From assembly GCA_963717385.1 (NCBI GenBank), contig CAVQWE010000014.1, forward strand, positions 1 through 28,830: a DNA stretch of 28,830 nucleotides. Direction: 5' to 3'. The notes below the pieces were generated by a model that saw nothing but the letters and a program-made list of their open reading frames with translations, was not told where the DNA came from and did no database searches. This DNA is from Sva-07 sp963717385 (GTDB taxonomy: Bacteria > Actinomycetota > Acidimicrobiia > Acidimicrobiales > Ilumatobacteraceae). The position numbers and the translations under genes were made by a program. Of the stretch, positions 14,776-21,999 are shown one piece after another; the first letter of the stretch is position 1, and each line of letters starts with the position of its first letter.

Positions 14776-15411
14776 TCATTCGACAAGGCGACCGTCGGAC
14801 AGGTGCAGGACCCGATCCACCAGACCCAGCAACCGCTCGTCGTGCGTGGCGACGAGCACGGCGCCACCGTCATGGGCCACTTGCACCAGGGCGGCCATGA
14901 CCTGATCGGCGTGCTGCTCGTCCTGATGGGCCGTCGGCTCATCAGCGACCAGGAACGTCGGCGAACAGATCACCGATCGGGCAACAGCGGTCCGCTGCTG
15001 TTCCCCGACGGACAGCTCCGCAGGAAGGCGATCTTCGAGCCCGGTCAGATCCAACTGGCCGAACAACTCGTTCACCGATCTCCCCGACGCGCCGCTCAGC
15101 CGCACCGCGAGACGCACGTTCTGCGCCGCGGTGAGCTCGGGAATCAGCCCGAGCTCCTGCGGCACCATCGCCAACGTCCTCCAACCAGCCGAGTGATCGA
15201 ACCTCTGCTCGACGATTCCTGCGTCGGGTCGCTCCCACCCTGCGAGCAGATTGATGAGCGTCGTCTTGCCTGCCCCGGAGGGTCCCGCCAGCCCGACGAT
15301 CTCTCCCGCCGAGATCTCGAGCGATACGTCATCGACCGCCAGAGTCCGACCCACGGACGTGGCGAACCATCGAGAAGCTGAGCGGAGTGCGATCACGGAT
15401 GTCGTCGTCAT
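14776..15411 (-). CDS. ABC transporter ATP-binding protein (MacB/LolD-like), second of pair
   Basis: 211 residues. Walker A GPSGAGKT at 43-50, the Q-loop in MVPQELGLIP, a signature that is slightly altered (LSVGEQQR for LSGGQ), Walker B FLVADEPT and the switch His in VLVATHDERLL. It is the length of an ATPase serving FtsX/MacB-type permeases. Its start overlaps the stop of the upstream ATPase by 4 bp (ATGA), so translation is coupled. With two different ATPases and one permease, a heterodimeric ATP-binding pair is likely. Confidence 0.92.
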   Translation of the reverse strand: MTTTSVIALRSASRWFATSVGRTLAVDDVSLEISAGEIVGLAGPSGAGKTTLINLLAGWERPDAGIVEQRFDHSAGWRTLAMVPQELGLIPELTAAQNVRLAVRLSGASGRSVNELFGQLDLTGLEDRLPAELSVGEQQRTAVARSVICSPTFLVADEPTAHQDEQHADQVMAALVQVAHDGGAVLVATHDERLLGLVDRVLHLSDGRLVE

Positions 15412-16220
15412 GGGTCACCGATCTCGATCCGGTCGCTCTCCGCGTTCCAGTCGAGCCGAACCCGCCCGGTCGGGAACCTGGCGCGGAGCTCTGGTGGGAG
15501 CTGCAGACGACCCGATCGGTCGATCACCGACAACGCCTCGCCGTCCGTGGAAACCGTCGCCACCGCACCGTCTCGGAGTTCCACCACCTCATCGACGTGG
15601 CTGAGCACGCGATGATCATGCGTCGCGATGATGATCGTGATGCCCTTCGCTGCAAGCGCATCGATCGCGGCGAGTACGCCCTCGGTGTTCTTCGCATCGA
15701 GCTGCGCTGTGGGCTCGTCTGCGATGACGAGTCGATGTTCCGAGACCGCAGCTCGCGCGAACGCCAACCGCTGTCGCTCTCCTCCCGACATCTGCTCCGG
15801 CCGAAGTCGACGCTGATCGACGAGTCCAAGCGCCCGGAGCCACTCCTCGACGAGGTCGGTCGATCCGTGGCGCGGTGCCACCCGTGCGAGTTGCATCTCT
15901 GCCGACAGGTGACCGAAGAGGTTGTGGCGCGACCGTTGGTACACGTGTGTGATCAGCGACGAGCGGGCGCGAGCCCGAGCCCGCTCTGGCAACCTCCACA
16001 GATCGACACCATCGACGGTGACGACACCCGCCGTCGGCCGATCGAGCCCGGCCAGCATTCTCAGCAGCGACGACTTCCCGGAACCCGATGGTCCGACGAT
16101 CGCAACGGTCGCCCCCTCCTCGAATTCCAGGTCGACACCTCGCACCGCCTGCACCCGGCCTGTCGCCGTCTCGTACAGCTTCACGAGTTGATCGCAGCGC
16201 ACCAGCGAATCACTCACCAT
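15408..16220 (-). CDS. ABC transporter ATP-binding protein with AbrB-like C-terminal tail
   Basis: 270 residues. Residues 1-220 are a normal MacB/LolD-type ATPase: Walker A GPSGSGKS at 43-50, signature MSGGERQR, Walker B LVIADEPT and H-loop ATHDHRVL. The last 40 or so residues are extra. VIDRSGRLQLPPELRARF, then a V-R-L strand and DRIEI, follow the pattern of AbrB/MazE-type swapped-hairpin domains (V-D-x-x-G-R-x-x-I/L-P-x-x-L-R). This tail may mediate dimerisation or regulation rather than DNA binding. The gene overlaps the permease by 11 bp and the next ATPase by 4 bp, one operon. Confidence 0.92.
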   Translation of the reverse strand: MVSDSLVRCDQLVKLYETATGRVQAVRGVDLEFEEGATVAIVGPSGSGKSSLLRMLAGLDRPTAGVVTVDGVDLWRLPERARARARSSLITHVYQRSRHNLFGHLSAEMQLARVAPRHGSTDLVEEWLRALGLVDQRRLRPEQMSGGERQRLAFARAAVSEHRLVIADEPTAQLDAKNTEGVLAAIDALAAKGITIIIATHDHRVLSHVDEVVELRDGAVATVSTDGEALSVIDRSGRLQLPPELRARFPTGRVRLDWNAESDRIEIGDP

Positions 16221-18870
16221 CGCGAATCACCGCTCCGGCCGGCCGACGGCTGTCTCGCCATTCGGAGACCCAGACGAGGCCAGCCACCAGGACCACGCCG
16301 AGGAGCGCTCCGGCCAGCAACGGGGCCCAATCCACGAAGACCGCAACCTCCGGCGGTCGTTCGGGTGCCGGGTCGTAGCGTGAAGCCAACTCGCCCACCA
16401 CGAACGGCGCGGCGATCAATCCTGCACCAACCGAGACGATCAGCACCGCGGCGAGCTCCATTGCCGACACCGACGCCGCGCGCGCTGGCGACAGGCCCAT
16501 CGAGCGGGTCATCACGCCTGCGAGCGCTCGCCGTCGACGGCGCGCCGACAGGAAGAGACCCATCGCGACGAGCGCCGCAGCACCCGCGGCCACACCGATC
16601 ACCCCGAGGAATCCGAAGGCCGACCGGGTGGCAACGATCGACGGGCTCTGACGCAGCGCGGCTTCCGACACGACGTCTCGATACGGGATCCCAGCGATGT
16701 CCAGCGCCCCGGTGAGTTCCTCTGCGCTCGCTTGCGACACCGCCACCCGGCGGAATCGGTCGAGCGGCGACGACGCCAACTCGCCCCCTGCCACTCGGGT
16801 CGCGAGCTCCTCGATGGCGTCGGCAGACGCCAGGATGGACACGCGGCGGTCTCCGGCTGTCGGGAATCCGCGCACCGTGGCCACGACACGATAGGGAGAG
16901 GTCCGCGTCAGGCCGAACGCTCCGCTCTGAGGAACCCCTTCGCCTTCGATTGCGATCACCGGAACCGAGTCGTCCGCCGGCCCGGCGAGTGCGTCGAGCA
17001 CCGCGTCGATGTTGCTTCCGAACTCGTCGGACCAGGTGACGCCGTCGGCGAAGGTCGACGGATCTATGGCGATGATCCGTGCCGCCGCGTTTCCCGGCGT
17101 GAGCCGCGTGTCGGACTCACGGATCACCGTGGTCGGCGCCGGTGGTCGGAATCCTGCAGGGAGCTCCTCGAGCAGAACCACCGACGACACCCCGCCGACG
17201 CTCGTCGCGAGCTTGACGTCGACGGTGCGGTCCAGCGTCGAGGTGATCGCCAGCGCGAACACGATCAACCCGATGCCGAGGCCGAGCGACCCGGCGACCG
17301 ATCTCACCGCGACCGAACCCGACGCCAGACGTCTCGCCGCCAGGAAGACTTCCACCGGCAGACGCTCGCTGCGACGGCCGGCCAGGCGCACCAACCAGCC
17401 GAGGCCAGAGGTGAGCACGAGCACGGCCAGGGCGATCACGAGTACCGGCAGCGCCACGACGACCAGGTCGAGGGAGGTCTCCCCGGCCGCAGTCGTCCGT
17501 CGAACCTGAGCCCAGGCGACTGCGGTGGCGACCACGAGCACGCCGATCAGCACCCGACCCACCGTACGAGCCGTCTCGCGATTCGGCGTCGTCAGGGTTC
17601 TTGCCCCGGCCACACCGGCGGTCACGGCCGCCACCAGCAACGACACCAGCACCGTGCCGCCGAGGAGGGCCATCGGGAGCACGCCGACGTCCGAGGTCGT
17701 CGCGGGACCGAACCACCGTGGGCCCAAGATCGCCAACGCAGCACCGGCCAACGCTCCGGTGAGTGCCGGCAGGGCGAGCTGCGCTGCCACGCGACCCGTC
17801 ATCCGATGCCATCGTTCACCTTCGCTCGCCAGGAGGCGAAACTCCGAGCGACGACGCTCGACGAAGAAGACGCCCACCCCGACGACTGCCGCCAACCCCA
17901 CGATCGCGCCGAGCGCTCGTGCCGATGCGAGTGGCGCAACGAGGCGGCGGGCAGCGGACTCGACCGTCGACGTCGTGTCGAAGAGATCCGTCGTGAGCAC
18001 TGGGCGGCGCTGCTCACCGCCGTCCAGATCGGCCATCGAATCGGCCAGCGATCCGGGCTCGACCAGTGCCCCCTCCACGTTCCGAACTGCGCTGCGGAGG
18101 TCGCGGAGCTCTTCGAAGTGCGTCGGGATCGACGACAAGGGCGCCCTCCAGCGAACCACGCCGGCGAGATCGCTCTCGAGCAGCGTCGCCTCCTCGGTCA
18201 CGATCAGCTCGGAGTTCGGCTGGTTGAACGAGCTGACGAACGTCGGCAGGACCTGGGGCGGAACGGTCGACCAGTAGTCGTCGGGCACCACGTCCGGATC
18301 GGCTGACCAGAGCGGGTCGTACAGACCGACCACCCGGAACACCGAGTTCGCGACGCCACCCTGCACGAGCTCATTCCACGCCTCGTCGCCGACGGCTCCG
18401 GCTTCGAGCGCAACGACGTCGCCAAGTCCGACGCCGAGCCGCTCGGCATACCAGGTACTGAGCCAGACGCCATCGGACGTGTCATCGAGTTCGGCGACGA
18501 CGTCGAGGGCCTCGACCGCCCCCGCCTGACTCATCAACCGGCCGACCGGCCCGACTTGGCGTGCCGGCAGCGGTCCGACGGTCACGAGTCCAGGCAGCGT
18601 GTACACGGTGCGCGTCGTCACACCGACTGCGTCGATGGCACCGAGCGCCTCGACCACCTCGTCGTCGGCGGTCGCCACGGCATCTGGAGACGGTCGGGAT
18701 TCGACGGCGATGTCGACGCCGTTGCGAGAGAGCGAGAGCCCAACCACCGACCGTGCGGTCAGATCGTCGGCGCTCGCCGACCTCCAGACATCGACCGAAC
18801 CGACGAGGAGGACCGGAGCAGCGAAGGCGAGCACGAGCGCAGCCGCAAGCGACCACTCGGACCAGGGCAC
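16210..18870 (-). CDS. FtsX/MacB-type ABC permease, large
   Basis: 886 residues from the GTG at 18870. One N-terminal helix (residues about 8-24) is followed by a large extracytoplasmic domain (about 30-310). A group of hydrophobic segments (about 320-560, including IVGLAAVVGVGVFF) comes next, then a second extracytoplasmic domain (about 570-735) and a last set of helices (about 740-865). This is the duplicated FtsX plan, so one polypeptide can act as both permease halves. Such transporters move lipids, peptides or lipoproteins, or transmit force to cell-wall enzymes. No ATG is available upstream; the frame stays open to the stop of the previous gene, so a longer N-terminus from a rare start (CTG) cannot be excluded. 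The two ATPases follow with overlaps. Confidence 0.9.
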   Translation of the reverse strand: MPWSEWSLAAALVLAFAAPVLLVGSVDVWRSASADDLTARSVVGLSLSRNGVDIAVESRPSPDAVATADDEVVEALGAIDAVGVTTRTVYTLPGLVTVGPLPARQVGPVGRLMSQAGAVEALDVVAELDDTSDGVWLSTWYAERLGVGLGDVVALEAGAVGDEAWNELVQGGVANSVFRVVGLYDPLWSADPDVVPDDYWSTVPPQVLPTFVSSFNQPNSELIVTEEATLLESDLAGVVRWRAPLSSIPTHFEELRDLRSAVRNVEGALVEPGSLADSMADLDGGEQRRPVLTTDLFDTTSTVESAARRLVAPLASARALGAIVGLAAVVGVGVFFVERRRSEFRLLASEGERWHRMTGRVAAQLALPALTGALAGAALAILGPRWFGPATTSDVGVLPMALLGGTVLVSLLVAAVTAGVAGARTLTTPNRETARTVGRVLIGVLVVATAVAWAQVRRTTAAGETSLDLVVVALPVLVIALAVLVLTSGLGWLVRLAGRRSERLPVEVFLAARRLASGSVAVRSVAGSLGLGIGLIVFALAITSTLDRTVDVKLATSVGGVSSVVLLEELPAGFRPPAPTTVIRESDTRLTPGNAAARIIAIDPSTFADGVTWSDEFGSNIDAVLDALAGPADDSVPVIAIEGEGVPQSGAFGLTRTSPYRVVATVRGFPTAGDRRVSILASADAIEELATRVAGGELASSPLDRFRRVAVSQASAEELTGALDIAGIPYRDVVSEAALRQSPSIVATRSAFGFLGVIGVAAGAAALVAMGLFLSARRRRRALAGVMTRSMGLSPARAASVSAMELAAVLIVSVGAGLIAAPFVVGELASRYDPAPERPPEVAVFVDWAPLLAGALLGVVLVAGLVWVSEWRDSRRPAGAVIRDGE

Positions 18871-18910
18871 CGCAAGCCACCGCAGCCACCCCCGGAAACG
18901 CAGACGCCGA

Positions 18911-18922
18911 AGACTCGAGTCT
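18911..18922. promoter_or_regulatory. 12-bp perfect palindrome upstream of the ABC permease
   Basis: AGACTCGAGTCT is self-complementary. It sits in the 87-bp gap between the phosphatase-like gene and the permease start, and could be an operator. Short palindromes also arise by chance. Confidence 0.3.
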
Positions 18923-18957
18923 CCGCGCGTGTCCTCACGTTCTGGACCGTAGTCCGC

Positions 18958-19725
18958 TCATTGCGTCCCGGTTCGCCCGACGATCAGCTCGTCGAGCAAC
19001 GCAACACTCGTTGCAGCGACCGGTGTGCGACGAGCATCGTGATCGATCACGACGAGATCGCGGCCGAGTGCATCGGCCACCACTCCCCCGGCTTCTTGCA
19101 CCACCAGCACGGCGCCGAGGTAGTCCCACACACCGTGGGCGTCGGGGCTCATGTCGACGAACCCGTCGAACGAGCCACTGGCGACCGCACAGATGTCGAG
19201 TGCCGATGCACCCATCGCCCGGAACTGACGCCAGCCGTAGTGATGACTCGGCAGTCCGCTGATCGCAATGATCGCATCGTCGAGGGGCGCGGTCGTGGCG
19301 ATCGAGATCGGCCGGCCGTCGAGTGCGGCCCCACCGCCGCGAGTGGCCGTGTAGCGATCACCGGTCGCCAAATTGGCGACCATGGCCACAACCGGTGCGC
19401 CATCGACGACGAGGCACAACGAGGTGGCACACCACGGCAGGCCGAGACTGGCATTGGTGGAACCGTCGAGCGGGTCGACGACGACCGTTCCGAGCAACGA
19501 CGGACCGTCGACTGGATGCTGGAGACCGCTCTCCTCGGAGAGCACCGAGTAACCCGCAGCGAGGAGCGGGGCCACGCACACGGCATCGACATCGAGGTCG
19601 ACGAGGTATTGGCCGGGGCGCTGGCCGGACTCCGCCCAGTCGGTCGTGGCCTGCAGCACAGTCGCTGTTGCGTCGCAGATCGAGCCGAACAGATCGAGGA
19701 TCTCGAAGTCGTTGGGTTCGTGCAT
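18958..19725 (-). CDS. Inositol monophosphatase-family phosphatase
   Basis: 255 residues from the ATG at 19725. Mg/Li-sensitive sugar-phosphatase fold. The metal-binding glutamates are in VLSEESG, the signature is VVDPLDGSTNAS, and the second signature lies in WDYLGAVLVVQEAGG, where the usual WDxAAG is modified. Relatives hydrolyse inositol-1-phosphate, histidinol phosphate, fructose-1,6-bisphosphate or PAP; which one cannot be decided. Upstream is a 27-bp intergenic region shared with a divergent gene, with TACCGT 8 nt before the ATG. The ABC permease and ATPases follow on the same strand after 87 bp and may be partly cotranscribed. Confidence 0.9.
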   Translation of the reverse strand: MHEPNDFEILDLFGSICDATATVLQATTDWAESGQRPGQYLVDLDVDAVCVAPLLAAGYSVLSEESGLQHPVDGPSLLGTVVVDPLDGSTNASLGLPWCATSLCLVVDGAPVVAMVANLATGDRYTATRGGGAALDGRPISIATTAPLDDAIIAISGLPSHHYGWRQFRAMGASALDICAVASGSFDGFVDMSPDAHGVWDYLGAVLVVQEAGGVVADALGRDLVVIDHDARRTPVAATSVALLDELIVGRTGTQ

Positions 19726-19733
19726 CGCCAGGG

Positions 19734-19743
19734 ACGGTAGTGT
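19734..19743. promoter_or_regulatory. Overlapping divergent -10 boxes
   Basis: On the minus strand TACCGT (19739-19734) precedes the phosphatase ATG by 8 nt. On the plus strand TAGTGT (19738-19743) precedes the ATG at 19753 by 9 nt. The two hexamers share the TA at 19738-19739, so both genes fire from a 27-bp gap. Confidence 0.45.
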
Positions 19744-19752
19744 CCGAACTGC

Positions 19753-20322
19753 ATGGCAGTGATTGACGTTGCAGGATTCGTCGCCGATGTGAAGAGCCAG
19801 GCGATCGACCACGGCTTCCACGTCCACGACGAACGGCACTTCGTGGAGACCTATTCGCTCCGCCAATTGTGGGAGGTCGACCTCCACCCCGAAGAGGCAT
19901 GCGCTGGCCCGATCGACCTGCACCTGTCACTCGACGTCGACCCTCGGGCGATGCTCGGCTTCGAGGACGAGGTGATGAAGCTCGACGAGATCGACGACCC
20001 ACCCCCGACCGGATTCTCGTTTCCGCTGATCTTCACGTGGACGCTGCCGCCGCTCCCCGAACCGCCCGACCTGTTGGTGCTGTCGATCGACCTCGCCGGT
20101 ATCGGCGGCATGGATCTTCCGGTCGAGGTGTCGGCGATCGACTCGTTCCCCAGCGTCACCGATGCACCCGAACGCAGCTTGTCGATCGTGGCGAAGATGA
20201 CCGTCGACCTGGCCGACGTCTACATGAATGTCGACGATGCGATCGAAGCCGCGCTCGACCGCTGCAAACATGTCAGTCTGTACCTGCTCGAAGGAGCCCC
20301 GAAGTGGCTCAACGAGTACTAG
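19753..20322 (+). CDS. Conserved-looking hypothetical protein, acidic, soluble
   Basis: 189 residues. No signal peptide or membrane helix. The composition is acidic, with strand-rich segments (PIDLHLSLDVDPRAMLGF, FSFPLIFTWTLPPLPEPPDL, LLVLSIDLAGIGG) and a helical C-terminus containing one Cys (DRCKHVSLYLLEG). No family is recognised. It is the first gene of a plus-strand unit with an 85-aa acidic protein (45 bp later) and the LanC-like protein. The start is close to the TAGTGT box. Confidence 0.7.
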   Translation: MAVIDVAGFVADVKSQAIDHGFHVHDERHFVETYSLRQLWEVDLHPEEACAGPIDLHLSLDVDPRAMLGFEDEVMKLDEIDDPPPTGFSFPLIFTWTLPPLPEPPDLLVLSIDLAGIGGMDLPVEVSAIDSFPSVTDAPERSLSIVAKMTVDLADVYMNVDDAIEAALDRCKHVSLYLLEGAPKWLNEY

Positions 20323-20367
20323 GTCAGCCCGCCCGACACCGCACCATCACCTACGCAAGGAAGCGTC

Positions 20368-20625
20368 ATGCGAGTTCATGAATTGATCGACATCCTCAGC
20401 GACCAGCCGGCAGACGCCGAGGTCGAACTTGCCGTGATCGCCCCGGTCGAAGAGGGCTCCGACGACATCACCGTCGACCGCTACTTCGTCGACGGCGTGC
20501 TCCCATGGGAAGACGACGAAGACGACGAGGAATCCGACGGCGAGCTCACCATCTGGCTGGTCGGTGGCGAAGAGGCAGACGTCAACGCGTTCCTCGATGC
20601 CATCGAACAACCCGATGCCGGCTGA
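20368..20625 (+). CDS. Small highly acidic hypothetical protein
   Basis: 85 residues with more than a third Asp/Glu, including a run of D and E around residues 48-58. It has no cysteine and no leader-like GG or double-Ala cleavage site. AAGGAAG lies 5 nt before the ATG, one of the clearest ribosome sites in the window. MRVHELIDILSDQPADAEVEL at the start resembles small proteins that begin with an MKVxELIxxLxxxPxDAEV pattern, seen as short adaptor-like proteins in many bacteria; the function is unknown. Its stop overlaps the LanC-like start by 11 bp. Confidence 0.8.
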   Translation: MRVHELIDILSDQPADAEVELAVIAPVEEGSDDITVDRYFVDGVLPWEDDEDDEESDGELTIWLVGGEEADVNAFLDAIEQPDAG

Positions 20626-21922
20626 GGCTCGCCTCGCCAAGATCCTCGAGATCGAAGCCTTCATCGCTGCCTGCCGCATCGACGGGCAGCACGGGGCTCT
20701 GTGGCAACGCACCCCCGACGGGGATGACTCGCCCCACTCGCTGTACCACGGCAGCGCCGGGGTGGTGTTGTTCTATCTCGAGCTCCACCGCGCAACCGGC
20801 GACGATCGCTACCTCGCCGATGCCGTCGATGGCGCCGACGAACTGCTCGGCCACGCGAGTGACCTGAGCGACGGTTCGATTGCGATCTACAGCGGGCTGC
20901 CTGGCTCCCTGTTCGTCCTCAATGAAACCGCCAAGGCGACCGGCTTCGAGCGGTTTCGTACCGGCGCGGCGGCGATCGTGCAGCAGATACTCGATCAGTC
21001 GCAGCCGCTCGGCGCTGGCATCGGCTGGGTCGAGCCGATGCCGTTCTCCGACATCACCGGCATGACCGGCGAACGCGAATTGCTCGACCTCAGCATCGGC
21101 GCAGCGGGCGCTGGCCTCGGGTTGCTGTACGCACACCGCCATCAGCTCGACGAGCGAGCGCTCGAGGCTGCGAGACAGACCGCCGACCGGCTGCTCGAGA
21201 TGGCAGTCGACACACCCGACGGACCCAACTGGCTGATGATGGCCGACATGCCGTTCGCGTTCACCGCGCCGAACTTTGCGCACGGCGCCGCTGGGGTCGC
21301 GTACTTCCTCGCCGATCTCCACCGCTCCACCGACGAGCAGCGCTACCTCGATGCGGCCATCGCCGCTGCCGGTTTCGTCGAAGCACACGCCACCGCCACC
21401 TCCGACGACGGCCTGCTCGTCTGCCACACCGAGGAACAGCCAGGTCTGCACTACCTGGGGGTCTGCCACGGCCCACCGGGGACCGGACGGCTGATGTTTC
21501 TGCTCCACGAGATCACCGGCGACGACCGATGGCTCGACTGGCTCCACACCAACATGCGGGGGCTGCTCGCCACCGGCGCCCCAGAGACCCGCAGCGACGG
21601 TCTCTGGCAGAACTTCGGTCAGTGCTGCGGCGACGCAGGAATCGGCGACTACGCCGTCTCGCTGTCACTGGCAACCGGAAGGGCCGACTACCTCGACCTC
21701 GCCGCACGCATCGAGACCGTCGTGCTGGCGGCAAGTGTGCTCGACGAGGGACGACGATCGTGGCCCCAGGCCGAACACCGCAACCGCCCCGAGTTCGTCG
21801 AATCGCAGACGGGCTACATGCAGGGCGCTGCCGGTATCGGCAGTTTCCTGCTCCATCTGGCCACGATCGACGACCAGCCGAACTCGAAGATTGCACTACC
21901 CGACTCGCCGTTCACCCGCTGA
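20615..21922 (+). CDS. Stand-alone LanC-like (lanthionine synthetase C family) protein
   Basis: 435 residues from the ATG at 20615; ATG 20597 is possible. Alpha/alpha-barrel repeats carry LYHGSAGVVLFYLEL, IGAAGAGLGLLYAH and NFAHGAAGVAYFLADL, the G-x-x-G signatures of LanC barrels. The zinc site is expected at Cys284 (VCHGPPGTGR) and at Cys337-Cys338 (QCCGDAGIGDY). LanC and LanCL proteins have Cys-His at the last pair, while here it is Cys-Cys, as described for the ProcM-type LanM cyclase domains. No dehydratase, protease or lanthipeptide precursor lies nearby, so thiol addition to another substrate is possible. It is translationally coupled to the 85-aa acidic gene by an 11-bp overlap. Confidence 0.88.
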   Translation: MPAEARLAKILEIEAFIAACRIDGQHGALWQRTPDGDDSPHSLYHGSAGVVLFYLELHRATGDDRYLADAVDGADELLGHASDLSDGSIAIYSGLPGSLFVLNETAKATGFERFRTGAAAIVQQILDQSQPLGAGIGWVEPMPFSDITGMTGERELLDLSIGAAGAGLGLLYAHRHQLDERALEAARQTADRLLEMAVDTPDGPNWLMMADMPFAFTAPNFAHGAAGVAYFLADLHRSTDEQRYLDAAIAAAGFVEAHATATSDDGLLVCHTEEQPGLHYLGVCHGPPGTGRLMFLLHEITGDDRWLDWLHTNMRGLLATGAPETRSDGLWQNFGQCCGDAGIGDYAVSLSLATGRADYLDLAARIETVVLAASVLDEGRRSWPQAEHRNRPEFVESQTGYMQGAAGIGSFLLHLATIDDQPNSKIALPDSPFTR

Positions 21923-21950
21923 GTCGCTTCAGCAGCACGGCGAGAGCTGC

Positions 21951-21992
21951 CGGGTTCGACACCCAGCCGTTGCCGACCCGGTGTCGAACCCG
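21951..21992. terminator. Bidirectional hairpin terminator
   Basis: CGGGTTCGACACC (21951-21963) pairs perfectly with 21980-21992 across a 16-nt loop. It lies between the convergent LanC-like and solute-binding-protein genes. An outer CAGCAC/GTGCTG pair (21933-21938, 21992-21997) may lengthen it. There is no T-run. Confidence 0.75.
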
Positions 21993-21999
21993 TGCTGTG

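Noticed and set aside
20368..20625. Lanthipeptide precursor for the LanC-like protein
   Set aside because: The 85-aa product has no cysteine, no Ser/Thr/Cys-rich core and no leader cleavage motif, and no dehydratase gene is nearby.
21951..21992. tRNA T-arm-like GGTTCGA sequence
   Set aside because: It is one arm of a simple inverted repeat between convergent genes. No acceptor stem, D-arm or anticodon arm can be formed around it.
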